A stretch of 64,000 bases of DNA. Origin: Blautia_A aquisgranensis (GTDB lineage: Bacteria; Bacillota; Clostridia; Lachnospirales; Lachnospiraceae). Shown in pieces: positions 24,893 to 33,461 of the stretch. Position numbers and translations under genes: made by a program. Within the stretch, counting starts at the first letter, position 1. Each line of letters starts with the position of its first letter. The notes below the pieces were generated by a model. That model was not told the DNA's origin, made no database searches, and saw only the letters and a program-made list of their open reading frames with translations. Location of the stretch: the NCBI RefSeq assembly GCF_040096615.1, contig NZ_JBBMEJ010000017.1, positions 1-64,000 of the forward strand. The letters are read 5' to 3'.

Positions 24893-25760
24893 CTACTCTT
24901 TTATTTTTTTTTCAATATCCATATTTTCAGGCAGTATGCAGCTTAAAACAATAGATATGACAAATACAACAGCAACTACATTTTCTGCAAAAACAGACTG
25001 TATGATAGATGGGAAAATATCCCAGATTCCACTTTCACTTGCCGTAGTAAAACCGATACCCACAGCCAGGGAAAGAGAAACGATCGTAATATTTCTCTGG
25101 GAAAAGCCGCAGGATGCAATCATCTGTACACCAGAGGTCAAAATAGAGCCAAACATCATAATGGTACATCCGCCCACAACAGAATCCGGAAGTGAGGCAA
25201 AGAAATTACCGATCGGCGGAAGAAGTCCTGCCAGAATCATACATACAGCACCGGTCATGATCGTAAAACGATTTACAACCTTTGTCATAGCAACCAGGCC
25301 TACGTTCTGAGAAAACGAGGTTACAGGCGGACAGCCAAACAAAGAGGAAATGGTGGAAGCATATCCGTCACAGGCCAGTGATCCGGAGATTTTTTTTCCT
25401 GTGATCTCCCGGTCCAGTCCGGATGATACCAGTGCTGAAGTATCACCAATTGTTTCAGCCGCAGATACCAGAAAGATGATATAAGACCACCTATCATAAC
25501 AGCGCCGATCACAGCAGGGTACCCATAATTTGCTGCAACAGTGCTTAAAACAGTAACAAAGGTAAAGCTGACGCCCATGACCACTGGAAGCCGGGAACCG
25601 ATCTTCCAGAGCGGATAAAGCTGGATCAGAGTGGCGATACCTGCTACAAACATGGCGTTCTGAAGCAGAATGGCAATCTGAGCCTGACTGAGAGCTGGCT
25701 GAGCGGAGGCTGCGATCAATGTGATCGGAGTCAGAGCTGCTTTGCATTCTTTTAAATTCT
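24893..25760 (-). pseudogene. Decayed NCS2 (xanthine/uracil) permease
   Basis: Two frames carry parts of one nucleobase/cation symporter. From about 25735 to 25490 one frame reads ALTPITLIAASAQPALS...LPVVMGVSFTFVTVLSTVAANYGYPAVIGAVMIGGLI. Near 25485 the match jumps to another frame reading YIIFLVSAAETIGDTSAL...CPPVTSFSQNVGLVAMTKVVNRF to the stop at 24893. Intact members are about 430-460 residues. Here the first ~40-50 residues are missing and about 130 are lost at the junction, so two deletions occurred. A start codon with GGGAG survives at 25747 but opens the wrong frame. Not functional as a transporter. Confidence 0.8.
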
Positions 25761-25904
25761 CCCTTCTTATATATAAGAAAACACTACCTGACTATCATAT
25801 CACAGATTACATATGGAAACCAGACGGATTTTGGTAAATAAATACAATAATAGATAAAATATATCAGAAAATGAATATTTATACACAAAAAATAAAATAT
25901 CCTA

Positions 25905-25933
25905 TTGCATTTTTATATTTTTTACTGTAAAAT
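25905..25933 (+). promoter_or_regulatory. Promoter of the citrate synthase gene
   Basis: TTGCAT (25905-25910), 17-bp spacer, TAAAAT (25928-25933). Transcription would begin near 25940. Confidence 0.65.
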
Positions 25934-25939
25934 TATTAA

Positions 25940-26047
25940 CCAGGTGAACACAAATGTATGCCATACCCGAACACTGATTACAAAGATGTAACCAATCTGA
26001 CTGTATCAGTGTTTTTTAATATACAATGGGGAAATGAGGAAAAGATT
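25940..26047 (+). promoter_or_regulatory. Structured leader with internal terminator upstream of citrate synthase
   Basis: About 108 nt of untranslated leader. AACACTGAT (25970-25978) pairs with ATCAGTGTT (26005-26013), followed by a T run (26012-26017), an intrinsic terminator ahead of the start codon. A small internal hairpin TTACA/TGTAA lies in the loop. The first part contains CCATACCCGAACAC (25961-25974), resembling the conserved loop of 5S rRNA with one extra base. It could be an attenuator, a riboswitch-like element or a ~75-nt small RNA. Confidence 0.5.
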
Positions 26048-27430
26048 ATGGAAAAAAAGCATGAAATGATGAGTCTGGAGGACTCCGAACAGCTGAGAGG
26101 CAGAATGAAGTTTTTTGAGCAGGAACTGCTGAAGCATCATCACATCGATCCCAATCTCTATGTGGAATATGATGTAAAAAGAGGTCTTCGTGATTCAGCC
26201 GGTAAAGGTGTACTTACCGGTCTTACCGAAATTTCAGATGTTACCGGTTATAAGCTGGTTAATGGCAGACGTATTCCGGCAGATGGTGAGCTGTATTATC
26301 AGGGAATCAATGTGCAGGATATTATCAATGGCCTGAAAGACAGACGTTTTGGTTTTGAGGAAACAATCTATCTTCTTATTTTCGGCCAGCTTCCAAGTAA
26401 GGATGAACTTTCCAGATTCCTGGAGCTTCTTTTTGATATGGAGGATCTTGGAGGTCGTTTTGTCCGCGATGTCGTTATGAAGGGAACCAATGCCAATATC
26501 ATGAATGCTATGGAGCGCTGCGTACTTGCACTTTATACATATGATGATAACCCGGAAGACATCTCCACAGAAAATGTTCTCAGACAGTCGCTGGAACTGA
26601 TTGCCAAGCTTCCTGAGATTGCGGTTTACTCCTATCATGCATACCGCCATTTCCGAAAGGACGATACACTCTTTATCCGTAATCCTCAGAGAGGACTTTC
26701 CATGGCAGAGAATATTCTTCTTATGCTTCGTCCAGATGGCAAGTATACAGAACTGGAGGCCAAAGTTCTTGATATCGCCCTTGTACTTCACGCAGAACAC
26801 GGTGGTGGTAACAACTCCACCTTTACCACACATGTAGTTACTTCTTCCGGTACAGACAGCTACTCTTCAACTGCTGCTTCTATCGGTTCACTGAAAGGAC
26901 CACGTCACGGTGGCGCCAACCTGAAGGTTCAGAACATGTTTGCAGATCTGAAAGCCAATGTAAAGGACTGGGAAAGTGATGAAGAGATTACGGAATATCT
27001 GCAGAAGGTTCTGAATAAAGAAGCTTTTGATCATGCAGGACTGATCTATGGTATGGGACATGCGGTATATACACTCTCCGATCCTCGTGAAGTAATCCTG
27101 AAGCGGTTTGCCCAGGCCCTTGCCGAGGAAAAAGGAATGACCGATGAATTCAGACTTTATGATAAAGTTGAAGGAATCGCTGGTAAGCTGGTTATGGAAC
27201 ACAGAAAACTATTCAAGAATGTCTGTGCGAATGTGGACTTCTACAGTGGATTTGTTTACAGCATGCTTGGAATTCCGGAAGAACTTTTCACTCCGATCTT
27301 CGCTATCGCACGTATGCCTGGCTGGAGTGCACACCGCCTGGAAGAGCTGATCAGTGCAAACAAGATCATCCGTCCTGCTTATAAATATGTAGGACATCAT
27401 ACAGACTTTGTGCCGTTTGATGAACGATAA
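26048..27430 (+). CDS. Citrate synthase
   Basis: About 460 residues from ATG 26048, preceded by GAGGAAA; earlier in-frame codons lie in the leader terminator. The family core is clear: LHAEHGGGNNSTFTTHVV (catalytic His), GPRHGGANLKVQNMF (second catalytic His), YGMGHAVYTLSDPRE, and VDFYSGFVYSMLGI (catalytic Asp). It condenses oxaloacetate and acetyl-CoA. The N-terminal extension (~45 residues) is longer than in enterobacterial enzymes and common in Clostridia. It is one of two + strand genes in the right part; no aconitase or isocitrate dehydrogenase is adjacent. Confidence 0.94.
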   Translation: MEKKHEMMSLEDSEQLRGRMKFFEQELLKHHHIDPNLYVEYDVKRGLRDSAGKGVLTGLTEISDVTGYKLVNGRRIPADGELYYQGINVQDIINGLKDRRFGFEETIYLLIFGQLPSKDELSRFLELLFDMEDLGGRFVRDVVMKGTNANIMNAMERCVLALYTYDDNPEDISTENVLRQSLELIAKLPEIAVYSYHAYRHFRKDDTLFIRNPQRGLSMAENILLMLRPDGKYTELEAKVLDIALVLHAEHGGGNNSTFTTHVVTSSGTDSYSSTAASIGSLKGPRHGGANLKVQNMFADLKANVKDWESDEEITEYLQKVLNKEAFDHAGLIYGMGHAVYTLSDPREVILKRFAQALAEEKGMTDEFRLYDKVEGIAGKLVMEHRKLFKNVCANVDFYSGFVYSMLGIPEELFTPIFAIARMPGWSAHRLEELISANKIIRPAYKYVGHHTDFVPFDER

Positions 27431-27460
27431 AAAAATAATATAATTTATGTTGAAATATTA

Positions 27461-27506
27461 AAAGAACGGAAGCTACGTACTAATTACAGTAGCCTCCGTT
27501 CTTTTT
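27461..27506. terminator. Bidirectional terminator between citrate synthase and amylase
   Basis: AAAGAACGGAAGCTAC (27461-27476) pairs with GTAGCCTCCGTTCTTT (27489-27504), with one mismatch, T-run on the + side and A-run on the other. It serves both convergent genes. Confidence 0.9.
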
Positions 27507-27536
27507 GGTGGTTATTCAAGTTATTCGGTTAAAATT

Positions 27537-29171
27537 CTAGCGGAAACTTTTCAGCCAGTTTACAAGAGAATCGTACCAGATATTATCGTATACGGTCTTT
27601 TTCATCTGATCATCTACAGGGCCGTTTCCTGCCATTTTGGCTAAAATAGCATTCTGAAGTTCTGCGACAGTCATTTCCTCCGGAGTTTTATTGGAAACAG
27701 GGACAATATTTTCTTCCTCTGGAATGGTTTCTGTCGTCACTTCTTCATTAGCCTGAGTATTGTCAGGGGTTTCGTGAATGGTTTCTGGTTTTTCAGCTTT
27801 CGGAGTTTCCACCTGTACCGGCTTATACTCCGGCATGTCACCGGCCGGAAGCCAGATCTCGCCACTGTTGGCAGCAACATTTACACGGATACGTCCCCCC
27901 TGAGCAGTAACCCTTTTTCCTGTAAGAGCACCAACATACTCCGGAGCACTTCCGGTTGGAAGGTTCATCTCGGCCTCGCTGTCATCGTTGTTTACAGTAA
28001 CGATCACACGAATGCCATCCAGATCTCTTGCAAAAGCAAACTGGCGGTTGGTAAGAGCCAGCTCTGCATAGCTTCCATAACTTAATGCAGGAGTATTCTG
28101 ACGGATTTTGCCGAGGGCTGCGATCAGTGCAGTACACGGATTCTTTTTGACAGAGTCTGCATAATCATCAAGAGCAAGAGCTGGTCTCAAGCTGGCATCG
28201 GAAAACTTCTCTTTTTTGCCGTCGATTCCAAATTCAGATCCATAGTAAATACTTGGTACACCTGGTAAAGTATAGAGCAATACATGCACCGGAGCAAAAT
28301 GTGCCTTGTTCATAAGTTTGGTGTGAATTCTCTCTACATCATGGTTGTCCACAAAATTGTACAGATCGAGATCTCCCATATTCTGGAGATATTTTACAGT
28401 GTGGGCAATCTCAAAATAGTTATGATCATTATGTCCACTGTAAAGAGCCTTATGCAGTGCATAATTGGTAACGCTGTGAAGTGTCTGTCCGTTTACCCAG
28501 CGGCTGTAATCTCCATGGATTACCTCTCCCATCAGCCAGAAATCTTTTTTTACCTCATCGGCTGTATGGCGAAGAATTCGCATAAAATCAAAATCAAGTA
28601 CATCAGCAGCATCCAGACGGATACCATCAATATCAAACTCGGAAACCCAGAAATGGATCACATCGCAGATATAATTCTGTACTTTAGGGTTACGCTGGTT
28701 CAGCTTCACAAGAAGGTTGTATCCACCCCAGTTTTCATAAGAAAAGCCGTCATTGTATTCTGTATTGCCACCGAAATTCACGTTGCAGTACCAGCTCACA
28801 TATGGGGAATTCTCCCGGTTTTTCTGAATATCCTTAAATGCAAAGAAATCCCGGCCAGTATGATTGAATACACCATCAAAGATCACACGGATTCCTTTTT
28901 CGTGGCATGCTTTTACAAAGTTGGTAAGATCCTCATTCGTTCCCAGACGTGAGTCCAGTTTTTTGTAATCGGTTGTCTCATAGCCATGTCCCACACTCTC
29001 AAAAAGCGGACCGATATATAAGGCAGTACAGCCGATCTCTTTGATATGGTCAATCCACGGCAGCAGGGTATTCAGTCGATGTACAGGAGTCCCGTAATCA
29101 TTTTCCTTCGGAGCTCCTGTAAGTCCAAGTGGATAAATATGATAGAAAATTGCTTCGTTGTACCAGCTCAT
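27537..29171 (-). CDS. GH13 alpha-amylase family protein, cytoplasmic
   Basis: 544 residues without signal peptide. The TIM barrel holds the GH13 regions: DGVFNH (99-104), GIRLDAAD with nucleophile D187, LMGEVIHG with acid/base E216, and FVDNHD with D278. A beta domain follows (to about 430). The tail is unusual: a Pro/Glu/Thr-rich linker (about 440-490) and a final ~45-residue helical segment (TPEEMTVAELQNAILAKMAG...WYDSLVNWLKSFR). Likely acts on intracellular malto-oligosaccharides or glycogen; exact specificity cannot be assigned. Confidence 0.9.
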   Translation of the reverse strand: MSWYNEAIFYHIYPLGLTGAPKENDYGTPVHRLNTLLPWIDHIKEIGCTALYIGPLFESVGHGYETTDYKKLDSRLGTNEDLTNFVKACHEKGIRVIFDGVFNHTGRDFFAFKDIQKNRENSPYVSWYCNVNFGGNTEYNDGFSYENWGGYNLLVKLNQRNPKVQNYICDVIHFWVSEFDIDGIRLDAADVLDFDFMRILRHTADEVKKDFWLMGEVIHGDYSRWVNGQTLHSVTNYALHKALYSGHNDHNYFEIAHTVKYLQNMGDLDLYNFVDNHDVERIHTKLMNKAHFAPVHVLLYTLPGVPSIYYGSEFGIDGKKEKFSDASLRPALALDDYADSVKKNPCTALIAALGKIRQNTPALSYGSYAELALTNRQFAFARDLDGIRVIVTVNNDDSEAEMNLPTGSAPEYVGALTGKRVTAQGGRIRVNVAANSGEIWLPAGDMPEYKPVQVETPKAEKPETIHETPDNTQANEEVTTETIPEEENIVPVSNKTPEEMTVAELQNAILAKMAGNGPVDDQMKKTVYDNIWYDSLVNWLKSFR

Positions 29172-29296
29172 AATATTACACCTCTGTTCTAAAAATTTGT
29201 AATTTCCCGATAATTATGAGAAATTACACGAATATCTTCTTTATAATACCAGATTTTCACAAAACAATCCAGGAAAAATTAGACAATTTTTACAAG

Positions 29297-29330
29297 AAAA
29301 ATCCGGCAGATTGTCAACGGCCGGATTTTT
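29297..29330. terminator. Hairpin terminator downstream of the 76-aa gene
   Basis: AAAAATCCGGC (29297-29307) pairs perfectly with GCCGGATTTTT (29320-29330); the T run on - ends the 29348-29578 gene. Confidence 0.85.
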
Positions 29331-29347
29331 AGATACTCTATATGATT

Positions 29348-29578
29348 TTATTCATCAAATTCTGTTGTAACGATAAAACCACGTGGTGTATGTTCAATAC
29401 TCTTGATAATACCTTCTTTTGACTTAATGCGGTCTGCATTTTTGTAGCAGCCGGACATCGCCACTGCAGGTTCGATGATATAGCTGTAATTGGTGGCAGA
29501 GAGAAATTCCGAGATCTTTACTTTATCTCCTACCTGGATCAGTCCCTGTCTTTCCATTTTAAATTTTTCTTCACGCAT
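29348..29578 (-). CDS. Small protein of unknown function (76 aa), SH3-like
   Basis: About 76 residues from ATG 29578, with AGAAGG 9 nt upstream. The pattern VGDKVKISEFL...GIIKSIEHTPRGFIVTTEFDE suggests a small beta-barrel (KOW/SH3-like) fold; this is inference from hydrophobic spacing. It ends FDE like the 85-aa protein at 19866, which is likely chance. Family not recognised. Confidence 0.65.
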   Translation of the reverse strand: MREEKFKMERQGLIQVGDKVKISEFLSATNYSYIIEPAVAMSGCYKNADRIKSKEGIIKSIEHTPRGFIVTTEFDE

Positions 29579-29656
29579 GAACAAAAGCCTTCTTTCTGAT
29601 ATTATGGTGCTACATGATATAAAAGGATATTTTAAGTGCAGATTTTTTATAATGCC

Positions 29657-30889
29657 TTATGATCCGGATGGAATCCGTACCAGAAGTTTCCTGTTATCTT
29701 TTTCTACCATGGTAAGAACCGGGATATGTTTTTTACGCAGTGCATGAACGATTGGATACAGAGAAAACATGGCATCTGACACAAAAACAGCTTCCGGCTT
29801 ATATTTCAGGATCTGTTTCACCTGCTCTTTGATATAGCTCTTCCATTCAGATTTTTCCAGGGCAACCTCTCCGTAGGCGTTCTGTATGGAAATCTCCGGT
29901 AGTTCCGGAAGAGGAAGCTGCGTAATCCTGACAGCTGCAGTTGTTGCAAGTTCCTGCAAAAGAACGAGAGCTTCTTCCGTTGCTCCCAGACTTACGATCA
30001 CCGCTTCTTCGTGAAAGGCTGCAAGGCTGCTTCGACATGCTCTGAGGGAATCCTCCAGCGTTCCACAGGTCATAAGGAATCCGCCCTTGTGACAGAAAAT
30101 GGCACTGTCAAGGCCTGTGACTTTTGCAAGCTCCGATCCCTCCAGGCCAAGCCACTGGGAAGGAAAGCTGCACTTATAGTTCATGGAATATTCCTTTTTC
30201 TGCGGCTGGATACAGTAGCCTCCACGGTTGGAAGGAAAGATCACAAAAGCGATGTTTGTTTCGGAAAGTTTTTTCTGGCAGGGGATAAATTCCGGAAGTA
30301 CCAGAATATTGGTATTCTCAGCAGGAGTCTCGCCGGAATCAAGATTCTTCTGGTGCTGTGATAAAATCTCTTCTACGCGCATATCTGCACGTTCATTGCC
30401 ACGGTAACGCTCGAATTTGTTTTCCAGAATCATACCGGCAACACTGACAGCCTGAAAAAAAGCCTGGTCATTGCTTCCCGTGGAATCCCAACCAGGATTA
30501 AAATTCCCAATCAAAGTGGCAAGCTCATTTTTTTCTCCGGTATTGTCATTGTTATCCAGCGGCTGAACGAAGGCTTCGTCAAATTTTTCTGCAAGTTCTG
30601 CACCGAGGATCTCCTCTCCTAATACTTCCCATAGAAGTCCGAATGCTGCGTAAGGAATTCCATTCTCTCGAATGCGGCTGTCCTTCTGGTGATGATCAAA
30701 CTCTCCTCTTCCGATATCAAAAACAATTCCTTCGTAATCGTCCGGTACTTTGTTCCCACGTATAATTGTAATCTCAGGATTCAGATATAAAAGCAGGGCA
30801 GCAGAAAAAACGTCATCTGCATGAAATTTTCCACTGTGTGTAAATGCAGAAGCATTCGTCTGATTGATTTTTTCCAGTAAATAATTCAT
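29657..30889 (-). CDS. MYG1-family (UPF0160) protein with extra C-terminal domain
   Basis: 410 residues from ATG 30889 (AGGAGAG upstream). Residues 1-290 match MYG1: THSGKFHADDVFSAALL, IGRGEFDHHQ, VQPLDNNDN and the closing ELAKVTGLDSAIFCHKGGF; the conserved His/Asp residues are kept. MYG1 of eukaryotes is a 3'-5' exoribonuclease. Residues about 295-410 (VIVSLGATEEALVLLQ...KYKPEAVFVSDAMFSLYPIVHALRKKHIPVLTMVE) go beyond the family's usual end and look like a separate alpha/beta domain I do not recognise. Monocistronic. Confidence 0.8.
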   Translation of the reverse strand: MNYLLEKINQTNASAFTHSGKFHADDVFSAALLLYLNPEITIIRGNKVPDDYEGIVFDIGRGEFDHHQKDSRIRENGIPYAAFGLLWEVLGEEILGAELAEKFDEAFVQPLDNNDNTGEKNELATLIGNFNPGWDSTGSNDQAFFQAVSVAGMILENKFERYRGNERADMRVEEILSQHQKNLDSGETPAENTNILVLPEFIPCQKKLSETNIAFVIFPSNRGGYCIQPQKKEYSMNYKCSFPSQWLGLEGSELAKVTGLDSAIFCHKGGFLMTCGTLEDSLRACRSSLAAFHEEAVIVSLGATEEALVLLQELATTAAVRITQLPLPELPEISIQNAYGEVALEKSEWKSYIKEQVKQILKYKPEAVFVSDAMFSLYPIVHALRKKHIPVLTMVEKDNRKLLVRIPSGS

Positions 30890-30992
30890 ATGAAACTCTC
30901 CTGTATGTTTATTCTTTCGTAAGTATACCACAGAATCAGAAAAGAATAAACATACGGACATAATCAGACATTTACCGGAATACAGATTTCTG

Positions 30993-31337
30993 TTACGAAT
31001 TTATCGGTATTGTTTGTGATACCGTTATCAATCGTTCCAGCTCCCTCTGCTTACGCTGTATCACTTCTTTTTGATGAACCAGTTTTTCCTCAATGATCTC
31101 TGTGTCACGATTGTCCAGAAATGCTTTTATCTGGGAAAGTGGAAAATCCAGAACCCTGAGATATCGTATGGTATTGAGCAGTTCGAACTGACGCGGACCA
31201 TAATAGCGGTATCCGGTATCCGGGTCTGTATATTCCGGTTCCAGAAGAGCAGCCTGTTCATAATGACGAAGTGTTCCCATACTGATGTGAAACATTTTTG
31301 CAACTTCACCGATGAGAAACAATTTTTTATCTTCCAT
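30993..31337 (-). CDS. Truncated MerR-family regulator (effector domain deleted)
   Basis: 114 residues: the MerR winged helix (LFLIGEVAKMFHISMGTLRHYEQAALL...GYRYYGPRQFELLNTI) and the start of the dimerisation helix. It then stops after an out-of-place tail (ITVSQTIPINS). Just beyond, another frame (about 31032-30964) reads DNGITNNTDKFVTEICIPVNV and stops, which looks like the very end of a GyrI-type effector domain. About 140 residues of effector domain therefore seem deleted. It overlaps the MATE gene by 11 bp and is downstream in the same operon. DNA binding may survive; drug sensing should not. Confidence 0.8.
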   Translation of the reverse strand: MEDKKLFLIGEVAKMFHISMGTLRHYEQAALLEPEYTDPDTGYRYYGPRQFELLNTIRYLRVLDFPLSQIKAFLDNRDTEIIEEKLVHQKEVIQRKQRELERLITVSQTIPINS

Positions 31338-32697
31338 CGTTCACTCCTGTTTCCGGTTGTGCTTTAAACAGACCAGAATGGCTTTTCAGCCAGCCATAGG
31401 CCAAAAGACAGATCAGCACAGAAAGAAGTGAGCCTGCCGGTGCGGCCATTCCCATAGGAAACAACGTATCCGGGAAAAATCTGGATGCCAGATAGGAACC
31501 TGGAATACGGACAAGAATGATCGCAATGATATTGTGAATAAATCCGATATAGGATTTTCCATATGCACAGAAATATCCGGTAAAGCTGAAATGAATGCCT
31601 GCAAAAATACAGTCCCAGATATAGGAACGGATATATTGGGTACCGAGTACGACCACGGCAGCCTCTGCAGTAAACGCCTGAACAATACCAGGTGCTATCA
31701 GCTGTACAATCACAGAAATGATGATTCCGTAAATGGTAGTGATCATAATACTATAGCGCAAAGTTTTTGCTGCACGGTCATGTTTTCCGGCACCGATATT
31801 CTGAGCCGCCAGTGCTGAGACCGCTGCCAGCATAGAGGACGGAACCAGAAATACGGCACTGATAACCTTTTCCACGATTCCCACAGCTGCGGCATCATTA
31901 AGTCCCCTGTGATTGGCAATGATGGTGATCACAATAAATGCAACCTGAATGCAGCCATCCTGCACAGCAACAGGGATACCAATTTTTAAGATCTGAGTCA
32001 TAACGCGATGATCCGGACAAAAATCAGCAGCTATGAGATGAATCCCCATTCCTTTTTTACAGATGGAAACTAATGCAATGATAACGCTGAGTGTCTGTGC
32101 AAGGGTGGTTCCAAATGCTGCTCCGGATGGACCCATATGGAAAAATCCAATAAAAACATAGTCAAGAACAATATTCGCGGCGCAGGCGATCGCAACGAAA
32201 TACATGGGCGTTCTGGAATCGCCCATTCCACGAAAAATAGAACTGATAATATTGTATGCCGTAATAAAAGGGATTCCAATAAAACAGATAACAAGATACT
32301 GTGTTGTTCCGGCTACTGCTTCACTGGGAATTCCGATAAGTGCAACAATCTGTCTTACAAAAAGAAGAAGGATTGCTGTGAATATAATAGATACAAACAT
32401 GAACAGAGTTACTGTGTTTCCGATAGCCCTTGCAGCATCCTTTTTTTTGTCTGCGCCGATTGCACGGCTTATGGTAACGGTAGCACCCATGGCAAGGCCT
32501 ACAATAATAACTGTCAGCATATGCATAACCTGACTGCCATTGGATACAGCCGTAATAGCATCTACATGACAGAACTGACCTGTGATAAAAAGATCTGCCA
32601 TGCCATATAACGTCTGCAGAAAATAGGACAATAGATATGGCAGTGCAAAATATACGATCGTTTTAAAAAGATTTCCGGTTGTAAGATTTTTTTCCAT
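31327..32697 (-). CDS. MATE family efflux transporter
   Basis: 456 residues with 12 hydrophobic segments in two halves, typical of MATE (DinF/NorM-like) multidrug/cation antiporters: YFALPYLLSYFLQTLYGMADLFITGQF at the start and SNGSQVMHMLTVIIVGLAMGATVTISRAIGA. GGAGG precedes the ATG. It is transcribed from a MerR-type promoter and followed by the shortened MerR gene. Confidence 0.93.
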   Translation of the reverse strand: MEKNLTTGNLFKTIVYFALPYLLSYFLQTLYGMADLFITGQFCHVDAITAVSNGSQVMHMLTVIIVGLAMGATVTISRAIGADKKKDAARAIGNTVTLFMFVSIIFTAILLLFVRQIVALIGIPSEAVAGTTQYLVICFIGIPFITAYNIISSIFRGMGDSRTPMYFVAIACAANIVLDYVFIGFFHMGPSGAAFGTTLAQTLSVIIALVSICKKGMGIHLIAADFCPDHRVMTQILKIGIPVAVQDGCIQVAFIVITIIANHRGLNDAAAVGIVEKVISAVFLVPSSMLAAVSALAAQNIGAGKHDRAAKTLRYSIMITTIYGIIISVIVQLIAPGIVQAFTAEAAVVVLGTQYIRSYIWDCIFAGIHFSFTGYFCAYGKSYIGFIHNIIAIILVRIPGSYLASRFFPDTLFPMGMAAPAGSLLSVLICLLAYGWLKSHSGLFKAQPETGVNDGR

Positions 32698-32720
32698 GAT
32701 TATAAGACCTCCATGTGTAT

Positions 32721-32751
32721 AATTTAAACCTTACAATAGTTGTAATGTCAA
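32721..32751 (-). promoter_or_regulatory. MerR-type promoter with 19-bp spacer and dyad operator
   Basis: On - : TTGACA (complement of 32746-32751), then exactly 19 bp, then TAAATT (complement of 32721-32726). The spacer contains the dyad TTACAA-CTA-TTGTAA (complement of 32731-32745). An over-long spacer holding a dyad is the signature of promoters activated by MerR proteins through DNA untwisting. It drives MATE-merR. Confidence 0.75.
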
Positions 32752-32800
32752 TGTTTTTTTGTATGGGAGATAAGTTTCTTTACGATTTTGCACCCAAAAA

Positions 32801-32825
32801 GGGAATCTGCTGTTGACAGATTCCC
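32801..32825 (-). terminator. Intrinsic terminator after the P-loop gene
   Basis: GGGAATCTG (32801-32809) and CAGATTCCC (32817-32825) form a 9-bp stem; read on - it is followed by TTTTTG. Confidence 0.88.
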
Positions 32826-32884
32826 CCTGATAATTGTGTATTTCTTCGTATGTACTGATCATACACTTCCAATATTCAATTTTA

Positions 32885-33304
32885 TTATAACGCGCAGATA
32901 ATCTTATCCTGGTATGCTGCCGGAACTTCCTCTTTATCCAGAGACATGCTGATGATGAAAGAAACCTTAAACTCATCACCGATTGCGCTTAACTGATCAA
33001 GTGTCTCTGTTACATCTTTACCTTCGAGTTTTGCTGTTGTCAGGAAGCTGTCAAGATAAACCTGTTCCAGATCATGATCCTGTGACAGAATACCGCAGAT
33101 AAAACCTACGAACTCATCGGCATTCTTAACCGGGAATCCGGAAACATCAATAAGACGAACCTTATTATTCAGCTCATACATGTGCTTGGTGCTCTTGTCT
33201 AAGTAAACGATACTGCCGTTTGCATCTTTCACAGCTCCGTTTACCTTGTCTAACAGTACTTTTGTTTTGCCTTTGCCTTTCTTTCCTACGATCAGTTCAA
33301 CCAT
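32885..33304 (-). CDS. Small P-loop ATPase-like protein of unknown function
   Basis: 139 residues from ATG 33304, with AGGAGG 8 nt upstream. It begins directly with a Walker A motif, VGKKGKGKTKVLLDKV, and has a possible Walker B-like strand LEQVYLDSF and a closing strand FKVSFIISMSLD. At this size it is a minimal RecA/KAP-like fold. Such proteins in gut Clostridia are often auto-annotated as PilT-like, without support. Monocistronic with its own terminator. Function unknown. Confidence 0.75.
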   Translation of the reverse strand: MVELIVGKKGKGKTKVLLDKVNGAVKDANGSIVYLDKSTKHMYELNNKVRLIDVSGFPVKNADEFVGFICGILSQDHDLEQVYLDSFLTTAKLEGKDVTETLDQLSAIGDEFKVSFIISMSLDKEEVPAAYQDKIICAL

Positions 33305-33461
33305 CCTGTTTTCCTCCTTAGACACGTATAATAATTTTGAATAAAATTGCTATCAATATGCTTTATATTATAGTGCACTATAACCGAAAACACAAGAGCA
33401 TTTTTAAAAAATCCAGCAATTTTTATAAAAAGTCGCGTATTTGTTGGATTTGTGTGTTTAA

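Noticed and set aside
25961..25974. A 5S rRNA gene
   Set aside because: Only about 14 bases resemble the conserved loop; closing helices of 5S rRNA are absent, and no rRNA operon is near. Kept only as a remark on the leader.
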